A model generated the notes under the pieces. That model searched no databases. It saw only the letters and a list, made by a program, of their open reading frames with translations, and was not told where the DNA came from. Below are positions 19,283-27,577 of a stretch of DNA of 64,000 bases, one piece after another. The stretch spans positions 284,001-348,000 of the forward strand of contig WSYJ01000092.1 of the NCBI GenBank assembly GCA_020186115.1, in the 5' to 3' direction. The DNA comes from Histomonas meleagridis (Eukaryota > Parabasalia > Tritrichomonadida > Dientamoebidae). The translations under genes were made by a program, and so were the position numbers. The number at the start of each line of letters is the position of its first letter. Position 1 is the first letter of the stretch.

Positions 19283-19828
19283 TTAAAAGACAATTAGATC
19301 ATCACAATTTCCGCCTTTTTTATCAGCAATTGACGCTGCTTGGTTAAATTGATTTGAGGCTAATGTTGAGGCTGCTATCCTTTGCGCAAGTGCTTTCTTT
19401 TCATTATATTGTCGAATATTAAGTGCTTGCATTTCTTTTTTCTGCTGTTGTAAAAGTGAGACATATTCACTATCGTTTATGCCATAGTCGTCCGAATCAG
19501 AATCTTCAAGAGATAATATTGAATTATTACCCACCTGATTATCATTAATTGGTTCAAAGCTTGGACCACTTCGGGGTGGAGCTGCTTTGTATACCTGGGC
19601 CTCAATCATGGATTTAATGGCATTTGGATCTATGTCTGATATTGATAATGTTTCAATCAAATCTGCAACAACACTATCGATATCATCAAATTTCTTGCTA
19701 AATGGAAAGTCAACAGATAGCGTTTCATTTTCATGATTGATTGAGAGATGAACTTTGACAACAGAATCATCATTTGGCACCTCAGTCATCTCGGCCTGGA
19801 GAATAAGGGCGTCACTTTTTATTGGCAT
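19283..19828 (-). CDS. Protein with a WNK/OSR1 C-terminal-like domain, no kinase domain
   Basis: The first in-frame ATG gives 181 residues starting MPIKSDALIL. Residues about 25-80 resemble the OSR1_C/PF2-like domain of plant WNK kinases: LSVDFPFSKKFDDIDSVVADLI and LSISDIDPNAIKSMIEAQV match the pattern FPF-x-D-x-V-A-x-E-M-V-x-x-L-x-L-x-D-x-D-x-x-x-IA-x-MI. In OSR1/SPAK and WNKs this domain binds RFxV/I-type peptides. No kinase domain is encoded here. The remainder is acidic (LEDSDSDDYG) followed by a coiled-coil-prone helix (LLQQQKKEMQALNIRQ). It could be a stand-alone adaptor. Convergent with the CFAP251-like gene with 42 bases between stops. Confidence 0.6.
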   Translation of the reverse strand: MPIKSDALILQAEMTEVPNDDSVVKVHLSINHENETLSVDFPFSKKFDDIDSVVADLIETLSISDIDPNAIKSMIEAQVYKAAPPRSGPSFEPINDNQVGNNSILSLEDSDSDDYGINDSEYVSLLQQQKKEMQALNIRQYNEKKALAQRIAASTLASNQFNQAASIADKKGGNCDDLIVF

Positions 19829-20189
19829 ATGAAAAAAAAATTTAAACACGTTTTCATGATCAATTTTTATATTTTTCAAAAAGAGCTATTTTTAGCTTTC
19901 TTTAAAAATAATGCAATTTGTTTTGTGTAAAACATTGATCAAAAATCATTTTTTAGCAGTTACCACTAATTTTCTTTAAAACCAATTTCCTATCTACTTG
20001 AAGATTGTTAAAATTTTTATATCCTCAAAGAAATTTTTCTTATCAAAAACAATTCCAAAGAGAGATAAGATAAAGAAGAAACTTGAAGGTGAATAAAAAT
20101 TTCAACGTATTAATTTTTGTTCATACATTTGTTATATAACTGAGCGATGACTTAAGCAAAATTTCTTGTTGCCTTAGTTGGAAATAATG

Positions 20190-20830
20190 CATTATCTTAT
20201 TGAACTAATGTAGAAACAGTTATTTATGGTGAAAATATAAAAGAAATAGGAGGTAATTACCTTCATTTTTCAATTATACAAGTTTAATAAATATTACAAT
20301 TCCAAGTTTAGTTACTTTAATTGGAAGTAATGCATTTTAGTTTAGAAACAGTTATTCTCTGAAAGTTTTAAAATAATTTCAAGTTATGCATTTTCAGATT
20401 TATATAATATTAAATGTTTGTATTTTTATGGAGTTCATCAACCAAGTCTCGAACTCATTTCATTTTTTAATGTTTCCTAAATGTAATGAAATATATTAAT
20501 TATGCAGATGAAAAATTTTGTAATTTCGATAGAAATGAAACAGCTCAAGAATGTAATTCATTAACAACTCTGCATTTACTAGTTAAAAAGCATTTATTAG
20601 TTCAAATACTTTTACACCTCTAAAATTCTTTAATTTCATATTTTCTTGAATATTTTAGGAACAAAAAAAGATAAAATTTCAACAGGTGCTTTAATTAGAA
20701 TTATTAGTGGTTCTATTGCTTTTGTGTTTAAATATCTTTTTAATTAACAAAAGAAAAAAATTTCAATTTGCAAATTCTTCCTCAGTAATAAACATGAAAA
20801 TGTTCCAAATGAAGTTGGTGAATTAATATT
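20190..20830 (+). pseudogene. Decayed BspA-like gene
   Basis: Frame-hopping translation gives BspA fragments: KEIGGNY, then an ITIPSLVTLIGSNAF-like piece (FQV..LL..LEVMHF in the current frames), then CLYFYGVHQPS, matching the family segment before the Ser/Thr-rich stalk. A final hydrophobic stretch (about 20665-20750) resembles the membrane anchor. Many stops and indels are present; no residual open frame is longer than a few dozen codons. Confidence 0.6.
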
Positions 20831-20868
20831 CTTAATCAAGAAGATTATCAACGGCTTTAATAATAAAA

Positions 20869-22041
20869 ATGTCAAGGTTCGACTCCGGACATTTAAATTT
20901 TTATCATCGAACTATCAAAAAAGTGACAACGATTCAGGCATATGCTTTCTTCGTTCAGCAGGCATGATGGGGGATTATTTGCTTCAAGGCTTTTCAAAAC
21001 AGGGGTGAAATTAGGTAAACCATCCATGATTCCACACTGGGACGAAAAAAAGTGTCTTCAATGTTATTCATGCACAATAATCTGTCCACATGGCTCCATT
21101 CATCCCTTCTTCCTTTCACCAAAAGAAACTAAGCAAATTAAAACCGCAAAATCCAACGATAAAGAAATGAAGGATTACCAATTTCGAATCCAAGTATCAC
21201 CAAACGATTGCATTGGATGCGGTGTGTGTACAAGGTCATGTCCAACAGGTTCACTGGAGATGATTCCTCGAAACTCAAGTATTGAAAATGAAGAAATCAA
21301 AAACTGGGAATACTTCATTTCAATTCTGGGAGAGATAGCAATCAAAACCAGAGATTCACCATAAAAAGAAAAGCGTTTCCAAACGCAAAGCTCCCGAATC
21401 TAAACCTCCGCTAGGAACGATGTCACTTTATACTGGCCATTGATCAGCGGAGGATTGTTCGAGATTTCCAAGCAAAAGTTGTACCCAATGATATTTTGAA
21501 GAAAGTCATTGAATCAGGACTCAAAGCACCTACACATGATCATTTAAGGAATTGGGAATTTGTCATTCTTCAAGATTCCAATGACAAGAAGAAGGCTCTT
21601 CAATTCATTGGAAAAGGAGTCAAACCTCAGCTGGAAATCCTTAAACGAGTTCTTGTTGACGGCACCGCCCAACAAAAAATGTATGCAGATGCGATGCCCA
21701 AACAATACACAATGCTTTATAATGCATCGCATCTTATATTGCCATTCTTTAAGACAGCTCCTGATCTCATGAAACCTACTTCTGTCAGCTCTTTTAATCC
21801 AATTTCTTCTATTTGGTGTGTAATTGAAAATATGTTTCTAGCTGCAACTGCAGAAGGATTGGCTTGTTCAATGAGAATACCTGTTGGTGATGAAGGATTA
21901 AAAGTAGCAAAAGAAGTTGGAGCACCAGATGATTATCTTTTGCCTTGCTACATCGGATTAGGATATCCTGCAGATGACAAAACTGTTGTAGAACAAGTCG
22001 AGTATAACGTTGACGAAAAAATGCATTTTGGTAAATGGTAA
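20869..22041 (+). pseudogene. Ferredoxin-nitroreductase fusion, frame-broken
   Basis: Two conserved parts lie in order but in different frames. The first (20942-21364) is a 2[4Fe-4S] ferredoxin module very like that of pyruvate:ferredoxin oxidoreductase: IPHWDEKKCLQCYSCTIICP and VSPNDCIGCGVCTRSCP carry all eight cluster cysteines, then NWEYFISI. The second (open from 21415, stop 22041) is a nitroreductase-family flavoprotein: IDQRRIVRDFQAKVVPNDIL, then LKAPTHDHLRNWEFVILQDS and LGYPAD. The nitroreductase half has no ATG of its own at the right place, so a single fusion protein is likely. Breaks fall near 20960 and between about 21320 and 21414. A good ATG for the joined gene is at 20869. Such proteins reduce nitro groups or flavins with electrons from the Fe-S module. 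Confidence 0.7.
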
Positions 22042-22424
22042 TCTCTCTGAAATATCGCACAAGAGAAAATTGGAAAAGTATTATATGTATATTTTGTTTA
22101 TTCGTGGAAAAAGCATTGTAACTGTTAGCAATGTTTCGTCAAAAAAATAAATGCATTTTAGTGAAGTGCGTAACGAATATATGAAATGCAACACTTAGTT
22201 CTACATACTTCATTAAATAAAAAACGTTCTGATTTATTTCATATCACATGTAGCAATTTTTATCGCTGAAGATATCCTTAAGGTCTCGAACCCACCAATT
22301 AATGCACTGAACATTTAATGAAACTTTAAAACATTATTCTTTGTGTTTAAATAACTTTTCCTAAAACTATTATAAAAACATATAACAATTTAGAAAATTA
22401 TAAAAATATAAAAATAAATTATGT
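22042..22424. other. Intergenic, no gene seen
   Basis: About 380 bases between the convergent nitroreductase and Sec22 genes. AT-rich; nothing recognised. Confidence 0.5.
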
Positions 22425-23070
22425 TTAGATCACTAATGAAACCAGGAAATAAATCAACGCTGAAATAGAAATAACTGTCGCAGGCCTTCCATACGTGTTC
22501 CAATAGTAATATCTGTTTAAATTTGTCGCGTCAGATGCAAACATGCTCGCGCCTTGCCCAAGTTTCTCTGAAAGATCTCCGATGTCACTAAGCATTTCTT
22601 CACGAATAAGTGCTGTCTTAACATTGTTCGCCATAGCTGTTTGAACATCATTGAGTTCACTTTGAAGTTTACCCATTGATGCGTCAGCTGAGATTTTAAG
22701 ATGTTGTGCTCGTAAAGCATCAAGTGTTGTATGAAATTCCATAAAAAACATACTCACGTTCTGCTGCTGAAACAGATTCACCATATTCATTATTAAAGCT
22801 TGCGTTAACGTCATCAAGCATTTGAAAAGCTGTAGAAGGTGGGAAATTAGGATCTGTAACACAGGATGAGAAAAATTCTCCATAAACAGAAATATAAATC
22901 GTTCCATTGGTCATTTTAAAACTGTTTTTCGGTGGTGAGTTTTGGTTGATTTGTGAATAAAATCGTTTCGCTTCAGTTTTAAGCGATGAAGCATTTGAGT
23001 CATCGTCCATTGTTGATGTTAAGATGAGGGAATCACTTAGTCTAACAACATGAATGAAGTAAATTGGCAT
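22425..23070 (-). CDS. Sec22-like longin R-SNARE with a one-base frame break
   Basis: Sec22 is the R-SNARE of ER-Golgi transport. The first part (ATG at 23070) is a longin domain: MPIYFIHVVRLSDSLILTST, then MTNGTIYISVYGEFFSSCV and FQMLDDVNASFNNEYG. The second part, in another frame to 22425, has MEFHTTLDALRAQHLKIS, then KLQSELNDVQTAMANNVKTA and the SNARE zero-layer arginine in LIREEML, ending in a hydrophobic tail anchor (VISISALIYFLVSLVI). The frames join at a run of six T on the coding strand (plus 22743-22748); five would restore one continuous protein of about 214 residues, the normal Sec22 length. A GTATGT occurs right there but no matching 3' splice signal follows. Sequencing slip or recent mutation are both possible. 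Confidence 0.82.
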
Positions 23071-23421
23071 TTGAAAATCGAACAAAGATAGTCATTTTAT
23101 TTTGCGTTTATTTGACCAAAACTGACAGGAGGACGTTAAATACTTTCATTTTATTAAAAAAAAAACTAAATTTATATAAAAGAAACTTGAGCAAGAAAAT
23201 TAAGAACTTCAAAGTTCCAGTCTCAAAAGAGTTTGGACACAGAAAACAATTTTTTAAAAAAAGAAAAATTATCAATTATTAAATCTCAACAAAGAAAAAA
23301 AAAAAAAAATAGGAAATTGAGAATATGAAGCCAAACATAGATGAGAGTGTGAATTAAAATTCAAAATTTTGAGTTTAAATCAAAAATAAAAGATTATCTT
23401 AATTTTTTCAAAATATTGAAT
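23071..23421. other. Intergenic, no gene seen
   Basis: About 350 A-rich bases upstream of Sec22, with A runs at 23155-23165 and 23295-23310. No gene recognised. Confidence 0.5.
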
Positions 23422-23731
23422 TTAACCATTAATTTCAAGAAACCTTTGCATTAATATTGGATTTCTATGAAATGATTCTTCGCTTTGGTAATTGTTGTAA
23501 GTTTCTGTAAAAATATTTTTTATTGAAAATTGAAGGTTAAAATCTTCTTCTATTAAAAAGTTGAATTTTTTTCTTTGAGTTTTCAGAAAGCGTGAAAAGT
23601 GGTGAAATATTGAATTGTACGCAAAATTGAATCCGGTAGATAGGCTTTGATAAACGACGATAGCCATTTCAGTATCTTCGATAGGAATTGATAGCGCTTT
23701 TTTGGTCGCCTGCAATCATTTCACTTTGGAA
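23422..23731 (-). CDS. Candidate Pcc1/LAGE3-like KEOPS subunit, frame break near its start
   Basis: A short protein of about 97 residues. ALSIPIEDTEMAIVVYQSL resembles the first strand and helix of Pcc1 (IPFPS-x-x-x-A-x-IVY-x-SL). KFNFLIEEDFNLQFSIKNIF resembles its last strand and helix (LVVEFTAPDARALRVSVNSFL). Pcc1 dimerises in the KEOPS complex that makes t6A in tRNAs. The open frame has no ATG at its start. An ATG about 16 bases upstream is one base out of frame across a run of six A on the coding strand (plus 23698-23703); one fewer base would give MIAGDQKALSIP. Divergent from the alcohol dehydrogenase. The assignment rests on pattern only. Confidence 0.4.
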
Positions 23732-23742
23732 AAAACATTCCT

Positions 23743-24932
23743 ATGGGACGTTTTACACTTCCACGTGATCTTTATCATGGCAAAGGTGCACTTGCTAACT
23801 TAAAGAACCTTAAAGGTAAGCGTGCAATTGTTGTTACAGGCGGCCACTCGATGCAAAAGTTTGGTTTTCTTCAAAAGACCATTAATTATCTTAAAGAAGC
23901 AGGTATGGAAGTCGAAACCTTTGAAGGGGTTGAAGCAGATCCATCAGTTGAAACAGTTATGCGTGGAGCAGAAGCGATGCGCAAGTTCAATCAGATTGGA
24001 TCGTAGCTATTGGTGGTGGTTCACCAATTGATGCAGCCAAAGCCATGTGGGCATTTTATGAATATCCAGAGACCACCTTTGAGTCACTTATTCAACCTTT
24101 CAACTTCCCCGAACTTCGTACTAAAGCGAAGTTCTGTGCTATTCCATCCACATCTGGCACAGCCACCGAAGTTACAGCCTTTGCTGTTATCACAGATTAT
24201 CATAAAGGCATTAAGTATCCACTTGCAGATTTCAACATCACACCCGATGTTGCCATTGTTGATCCTGAACTTGCCGAGACGATGCCCAAGAAACTCACAG
24301 CACACACAGGTATGGATGCACTTACACATGCCATTGAAGCATATGTCTCAACACTTCATTGCAATTACACAGATGGTCTTGCACTTCATGCCATCAAACT
24401 TATTCATGAAAATCTCATTAAGTCATTTAATGGTGACATGAATTGCCGTGCGACGATGCATGATGCGCAATGCCTTGCCGGTATGGCATTCTCTAATGCA
24501 CTTCTTGGCATTGTTCATTCTATGGCACATAAAACAGGCGCAGCATACAGCGGCGGTCACATTATCCACGGGTGCGCTAACGCTATGTATCTTCCTAAAG
24601 TTATCAAATACAACTCTAAGAACGCAGAAGCCGCAGAACGTTATGCTGAAATTGCGCGCTTCATTCATCTTCCAGGCTCAACCACAGAAGAACTTGTCGA
24701 CTCACTTATCAAAGAAATTCGCCAAATGAATGTCGAACTCGAAATTCCTACGTGCATCAAAGAATACGAAGGCGGAATCATCGACGAGAAGGAATTTCTT
24801 GATAAACTTTCAGCAGTTGCAACTAACGCAATCGGCGATGCATGCACAGGCTCTAACCCACGCCAACCAACACAAGAAGAAATGGAGAAATTACTTCTCG
24901 CAGTTTTCTATGATCGCGAAATAGATTTCTAA
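23743..24932 (+). CDS. Iron-dependent alcohol dehydrogenase with a one-base frame break
   Basis: A group III Fe-ADH of about 395 residues, as in bacterial butanol dehydrogenases. Part one: MGRFTLPRDLYHGKGAL, then AIVVTGGHSMQKFG and ETFEGVEADPSVETV. Part two: IVAIGGGSPIDAAKAMW (nucleotide site), IPSTSGTATEVTAFAV, then DPELAETMPKKLTAHTGMDA, with metal ligands expected in MDALTHAIEAY and the later HSMAHKTGAAYSGGHIIHG. The two parts are out of frame by one base near 23992, where TTCAATCAGATTGG should read as Phe-Asn-Pro-Asp-Trp with one more C. The catalytic core is otherwise perfect, so a base-call error or very recent loss is likely. Codon use is richer in G/C than neighbours, as expected of a highly expressed metabolic gene. 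An Inr-like TCATTTCACT lies just upstream. Confidence 0.88.
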
Positions 24933-24982
24933 AGAAACAAAAATTTTTCATTTTCTTTATTTATTTATTTATTCATTTATTT

Positions 24983-25405
24983 TTATATTTTAACAAATTC
25001 ATTACTTTCATTAAAATCTGCTGCAAATGGATCTTCGTCAACATTCGCTACGTTTAAACCAGCCGAAAATTTGTTCGTTGTTTCACCAAATTCTTTGACT
25101 TCTTCGGCTTCTTCGATGTTTACACTGTTTGTTCGCTTACGTATTTTGATTCGAATTAACAAAATAACCAACAAAATAACAATAACAACAGCCAAAGCAA
25201 CACAAACACCAATGATAATTCCATTTTTGTTGTTTTGCTTTTCATAATTTTGATATATCAGTGTATAAAATCCATAATAATAAGTTTCATAAAAAGAGAA
25301 TTGAACCACAATGTATGAATAGTAAACAAATGATGTGTCAATATAAGTATATTCACCTTCGGTTACGGAAAGTAAAGGACTGAATGTAACAAATCTGCTT
25401 TTATA
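24983..25405 (-). pseudogene. C-terminal fragment of a BspA-like membrane protein
   Basis: The open frame encodes only the end of a BspA-like protein. Stalk strands (EGEYTYIDTSFVYYS) are followed by a membrane helix (IIIGVCVALAVVIVILLVIL), a basic stop-transfer RIKIRKR, and an acidic cytoplasmic tail ending DEDPFAADFNESNEFVKI. The tail matches the full gene at 46.9 kb and the fragment at 62.6 kb. Leucine-rich repeats and signal peptide are absent upstream, where stops begin at about 25405. It lies 50 bases from the dehydrogenase stop, convergent. Confidence 0.75.
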
Positions 25406-25518
25406 TTAAAATTAATGATGTATGTTAAACAATTAGTTAACATTGAGCAATCTCTATAAAAAGCACAGCAAAAATTTCAATTTACATAAAAATTTGGCCA
25501 ATTTTGTTGATTTATTAA

Positions 25519-26064
25519 TTAAGCTGGTGGTCTGCGGAAAACCATCTGTATTGTTGCTCCCTTTGGAATGTCGACAAACAATTGATTTAGATCGATGTCA
25601 GCATTCTTCTTGTTTTCTCGCTTCTCCATTGCTGCGTTCTTAAGTTCCATGTATTTTTGTTGAAGTTTGTCAGCTTGTTTTGTAATTTTTGCAATATTAT
25701 CTGCCGTTTTCTTGTTAACATTATTAACTTTATCAATGTTTTCCTTCTGGAGCTTAACAAGATCATCAAGAAGAATACTTATAGCATTCTTTTGGATGTT
25801 ACTTGTATTACTAACACGATGTTTATTTTGTCTTTCAGCCCGAATAGTACCACTTTCTTCTGTTAAAGCAGCACACTTATCTTTGTATTCTTCTAGTTGT
25901 TTTTCAAGTTCTTCAATTATGCTTAAATTGTTTTGAATTGTATCTCTTAATTTTTGAATCTTAGCGTCTTGCTTTGCTTTATCATTATTTAACTTTTCTA
26001 TTTCTTGTTTAGCATCTTCAAATTCTTTCTGGAGCCTTTGAACCTTCTCTGCTATCTCTCCCAT
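25519..26064 (-). CDS. Coiled-coil protein of unknown function
   Basis: The first in-frame ATG gives 181 residues beginning MGEIAEKVQRLQKEFEDAKQ. Long heptad-rich helices run from residue 1 to about 75 (EIEKLNNDKAKQDAKIQKL) and again from about 95 to 150 (DDLVKLQKENIDKVNNV). The C terminus has a short non-helical piece, DLNQLFVDIPKGATIQMVF. No family recognised. It could be a structural or cytoskeletal linker, but nothing in the sequence decides this. It shares the short intergenic region with the first ankyrin locus and an M3 motif lies 22 bases before the ATG. Confidence 0.7.
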   Translation of the reverse strand: MGEIAEKVQRLQKEFEDAKQEIEKLNNDKAKQDAKIQKLRDTIQNNLSIIEELEKQLEEYKDKCAALTEESGTIRAERQNKHRVSNTSNIQKNAISILLDDLVKLQKENIDKVNNVNKKTADNIAKITKQADKLQQKYMELKNAAMEKRENKKNADIDLNQLFVDIPKGATIQMVFRRPPA

Positions 26065-26085
26065 TTTTACTGTCAAAAAGTAAAA

Positions 26086-26116
26086 AACCGTTAAATGTTC
26101 ACAAATTTTACCCTTT
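26086..26116 (+). promoter_or_regulatory. M3 motif followed by M5-like CCTTT initiator
   Basis: AACCGTTA (26086-26093) fits the M3 consensus, and CCTTT (26112-26116) fits the alternative initiator M5 known from Trichomonas vaginalis. They precede the ankyrin gene ATG at 26168. The M3 site also faces the coiled-coil gene. The M3-M5 pair in one orientation is the arrangement reported to drive regulated initiation. Confidence 0.55.
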
Positions 26117-26167
26117 AAAATTACGCTATTTTTTGAATGAAAACGATCAAGTCGAACTCAATGTTTG

Positions 26168-27577
26168 ATGGAAAGCAAAAGCACTTCCAAAGCTACACCA
26201 TTATCCCAGATAATACATAATAAAAGCCTTGGTTATAAATACATCAGCATGGAAGTTCTTATTAAAATGCAAAAGGTCGTTTTCAAATTAAATGAAGATA
26301 ATTTGAATTCTTCCATTCTAAAAATAATAAAATTATATGATTTAAATTTCCCATACACATTTAATATTGTAATTTGTAACTTGGTTTATTCCGCATTTTG
26401 TTCACAGAAGAATGTAAATGATATTTATTTAAATTATTTAGAAATAATTCAAACAAAAGAAGAAGAAATAAAAAGCAATCAAAAAATTTTTGAAATTTTT
26501 TATAATTTTTTATCTAAAATCAAAACGCAAGAAGCATATTATTTAATTTATCGGATGATTGAACGAAAATTTGTTGATTCAAATATAACTACAAGCTTTT
26601 TTAAAAAATATGAAGAACTTTCAAATGATGATTTTAAAATTCATAAGCAATTAATCAAAGAAGGAGTTAATCCAAGTAAAATTGCAAAAATAATTCGAAA
26701 TGATGAAGTAGAAAAACTTCAAGAAATATCATCACAATCAAATTTTGATTTTAATCAAAAAATTGAATCATCACTTTATGAAAGATGTAATTTTATTAAT
26801 AAAGAAAATGTTACATTAATTGATTATGCAGCATTTTTTTCATCAGTTAAATGCTTTAAATATTTACTTGTGAATGGTTCAAAAATAGATAATGCAGGTA
26901 AATATGCAGTTGCTGGCGGAAACGAAGAAATTATTTATTTATGTGAACAAAATCATTCATCATTTGAAGATGCATATAAAACAGCAATTCAATTCCATAA
27001 AAATAAAATTTTTCTTTATCTTTATGATAATAACTTTGAGAATATTGAACAAGATAAACTGATATGTTTTTGTATTAACAGTGGAAATTATGAAATTCTA
27101 TCATTTTTGGAAAAAGAAGGTTTGGAAAGTGATGATGACTTAAGTGAATCTGCAAGAACCGGGAACTTATATCTTGTTGAACATTTTCTCCATAAAAAGA
27201 AATTTCCAAAAGATATAATATTTAAAACCGTAGAATCACAAAATTTAGAACTTATTCAATATATTCTTTTTCAACAAGGAATTGACATCAATGCTAAAGA
27301 TAAAATTTGTTTTAATAATTTGGTATTTCAAAATAATATTTGGAAATTATTTAAATCATTTAATACAGCACTTATATGTGCATCTAAAAATGGTAATACA
27401 GAAATAGTTAAATTACTTCTTGTACAAAAAGGAATTGATATCAACATTAAAAATACTTATTTGTTATATTTAAATTTTATTTATATTATTTTATATTTTA
27501 AAATATTATTTGGAAACAATTTAAAATATTTACGATGGCACTTATGCAAGCATCTATGTTTGGTAAAACTGAAGTAG
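26168..27577 (+). CDS. DUF3447-type ankyrin protein, N-terminal exon/open frame of ankyrin locus 1
   Basis: The ATG at 26168 opens a protein of about 469 residues. Residues 1-150 are the helical N-terminal part of trichomonad DUF3447/ankyrin proteins. HKQLIKEGVNPSKIAKIIRN and YERCNFINKENVTLIDYAAF lead into ankyrin-like repeats (SVKCFKYLLVNGSKIDNAGKY and similar) up to residue 370. The frame then runs through a 63-nt spacer (VFQNNIWKLFKSF) into one ankyrin unit (TALICASKNGNTEIVKLLL) and stops in the next spacer. A string of further units follows to 30390. These proteins are a very large trichomonad family of unknown role, presumed to bind other proteins. Paralogue at 41907 has the same architecture. 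Confidence 0.85.
   Translation: MESKSTSKATPLSQIIHNKSLGYKYISMEVLIKMQKVVFKLNEDNLNSSILKIIKLYDLNFPYTFNIVICNLVYSAFCSQKNVNDIYLNYLEIIQTKEEEIKSNQKIFEIFYNFLSKIKTQEAYYLIYRMIERKFVDSNITTSFFKKYEELSNDDFKIHKQLIKEGVNPSKIAKIIRNDEVEKLQEISSQSNFDFNQKIESSLYERCNFINKENVTLIDYAAFFSSVKCFKYLLVNGSKIDNAGKYAVAGGNEEIIYLCEQNHSSFEDAYKTAIQFHKNKIFLYLYDNNFENIEQDKLICFCINSGNYEILSFLEKEGLESDDDLSESARTGNLYLVEHFLHKKKFPKDIIFKTVESQNLELIQYILFQQGIDINAKDKICFNNLVFQNNIWKLFKSFNTALICASKNGNTEIVKLLLVQKGIDINIKNTYLLYLNFIYIILYFKILFGNNLKYLRWHLCKHLCLVKLK

Noticed and set aside
22720..22760. GTATGT inside Sec22 as a 5' splice site
   Set aside because: It sits exactly at the frame break, but no ACTAAC/ACACAG-like 3' site follows and homology is continuous across it; a one-base change in the six-T run explains the break more simply.
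23064..23282. 72-codon Lys-rich plus-strand frame upstream of Sec22
   Set aside because: Low-complexity A-rich DNA, no homology, and it overlaps the Sec22 start region.
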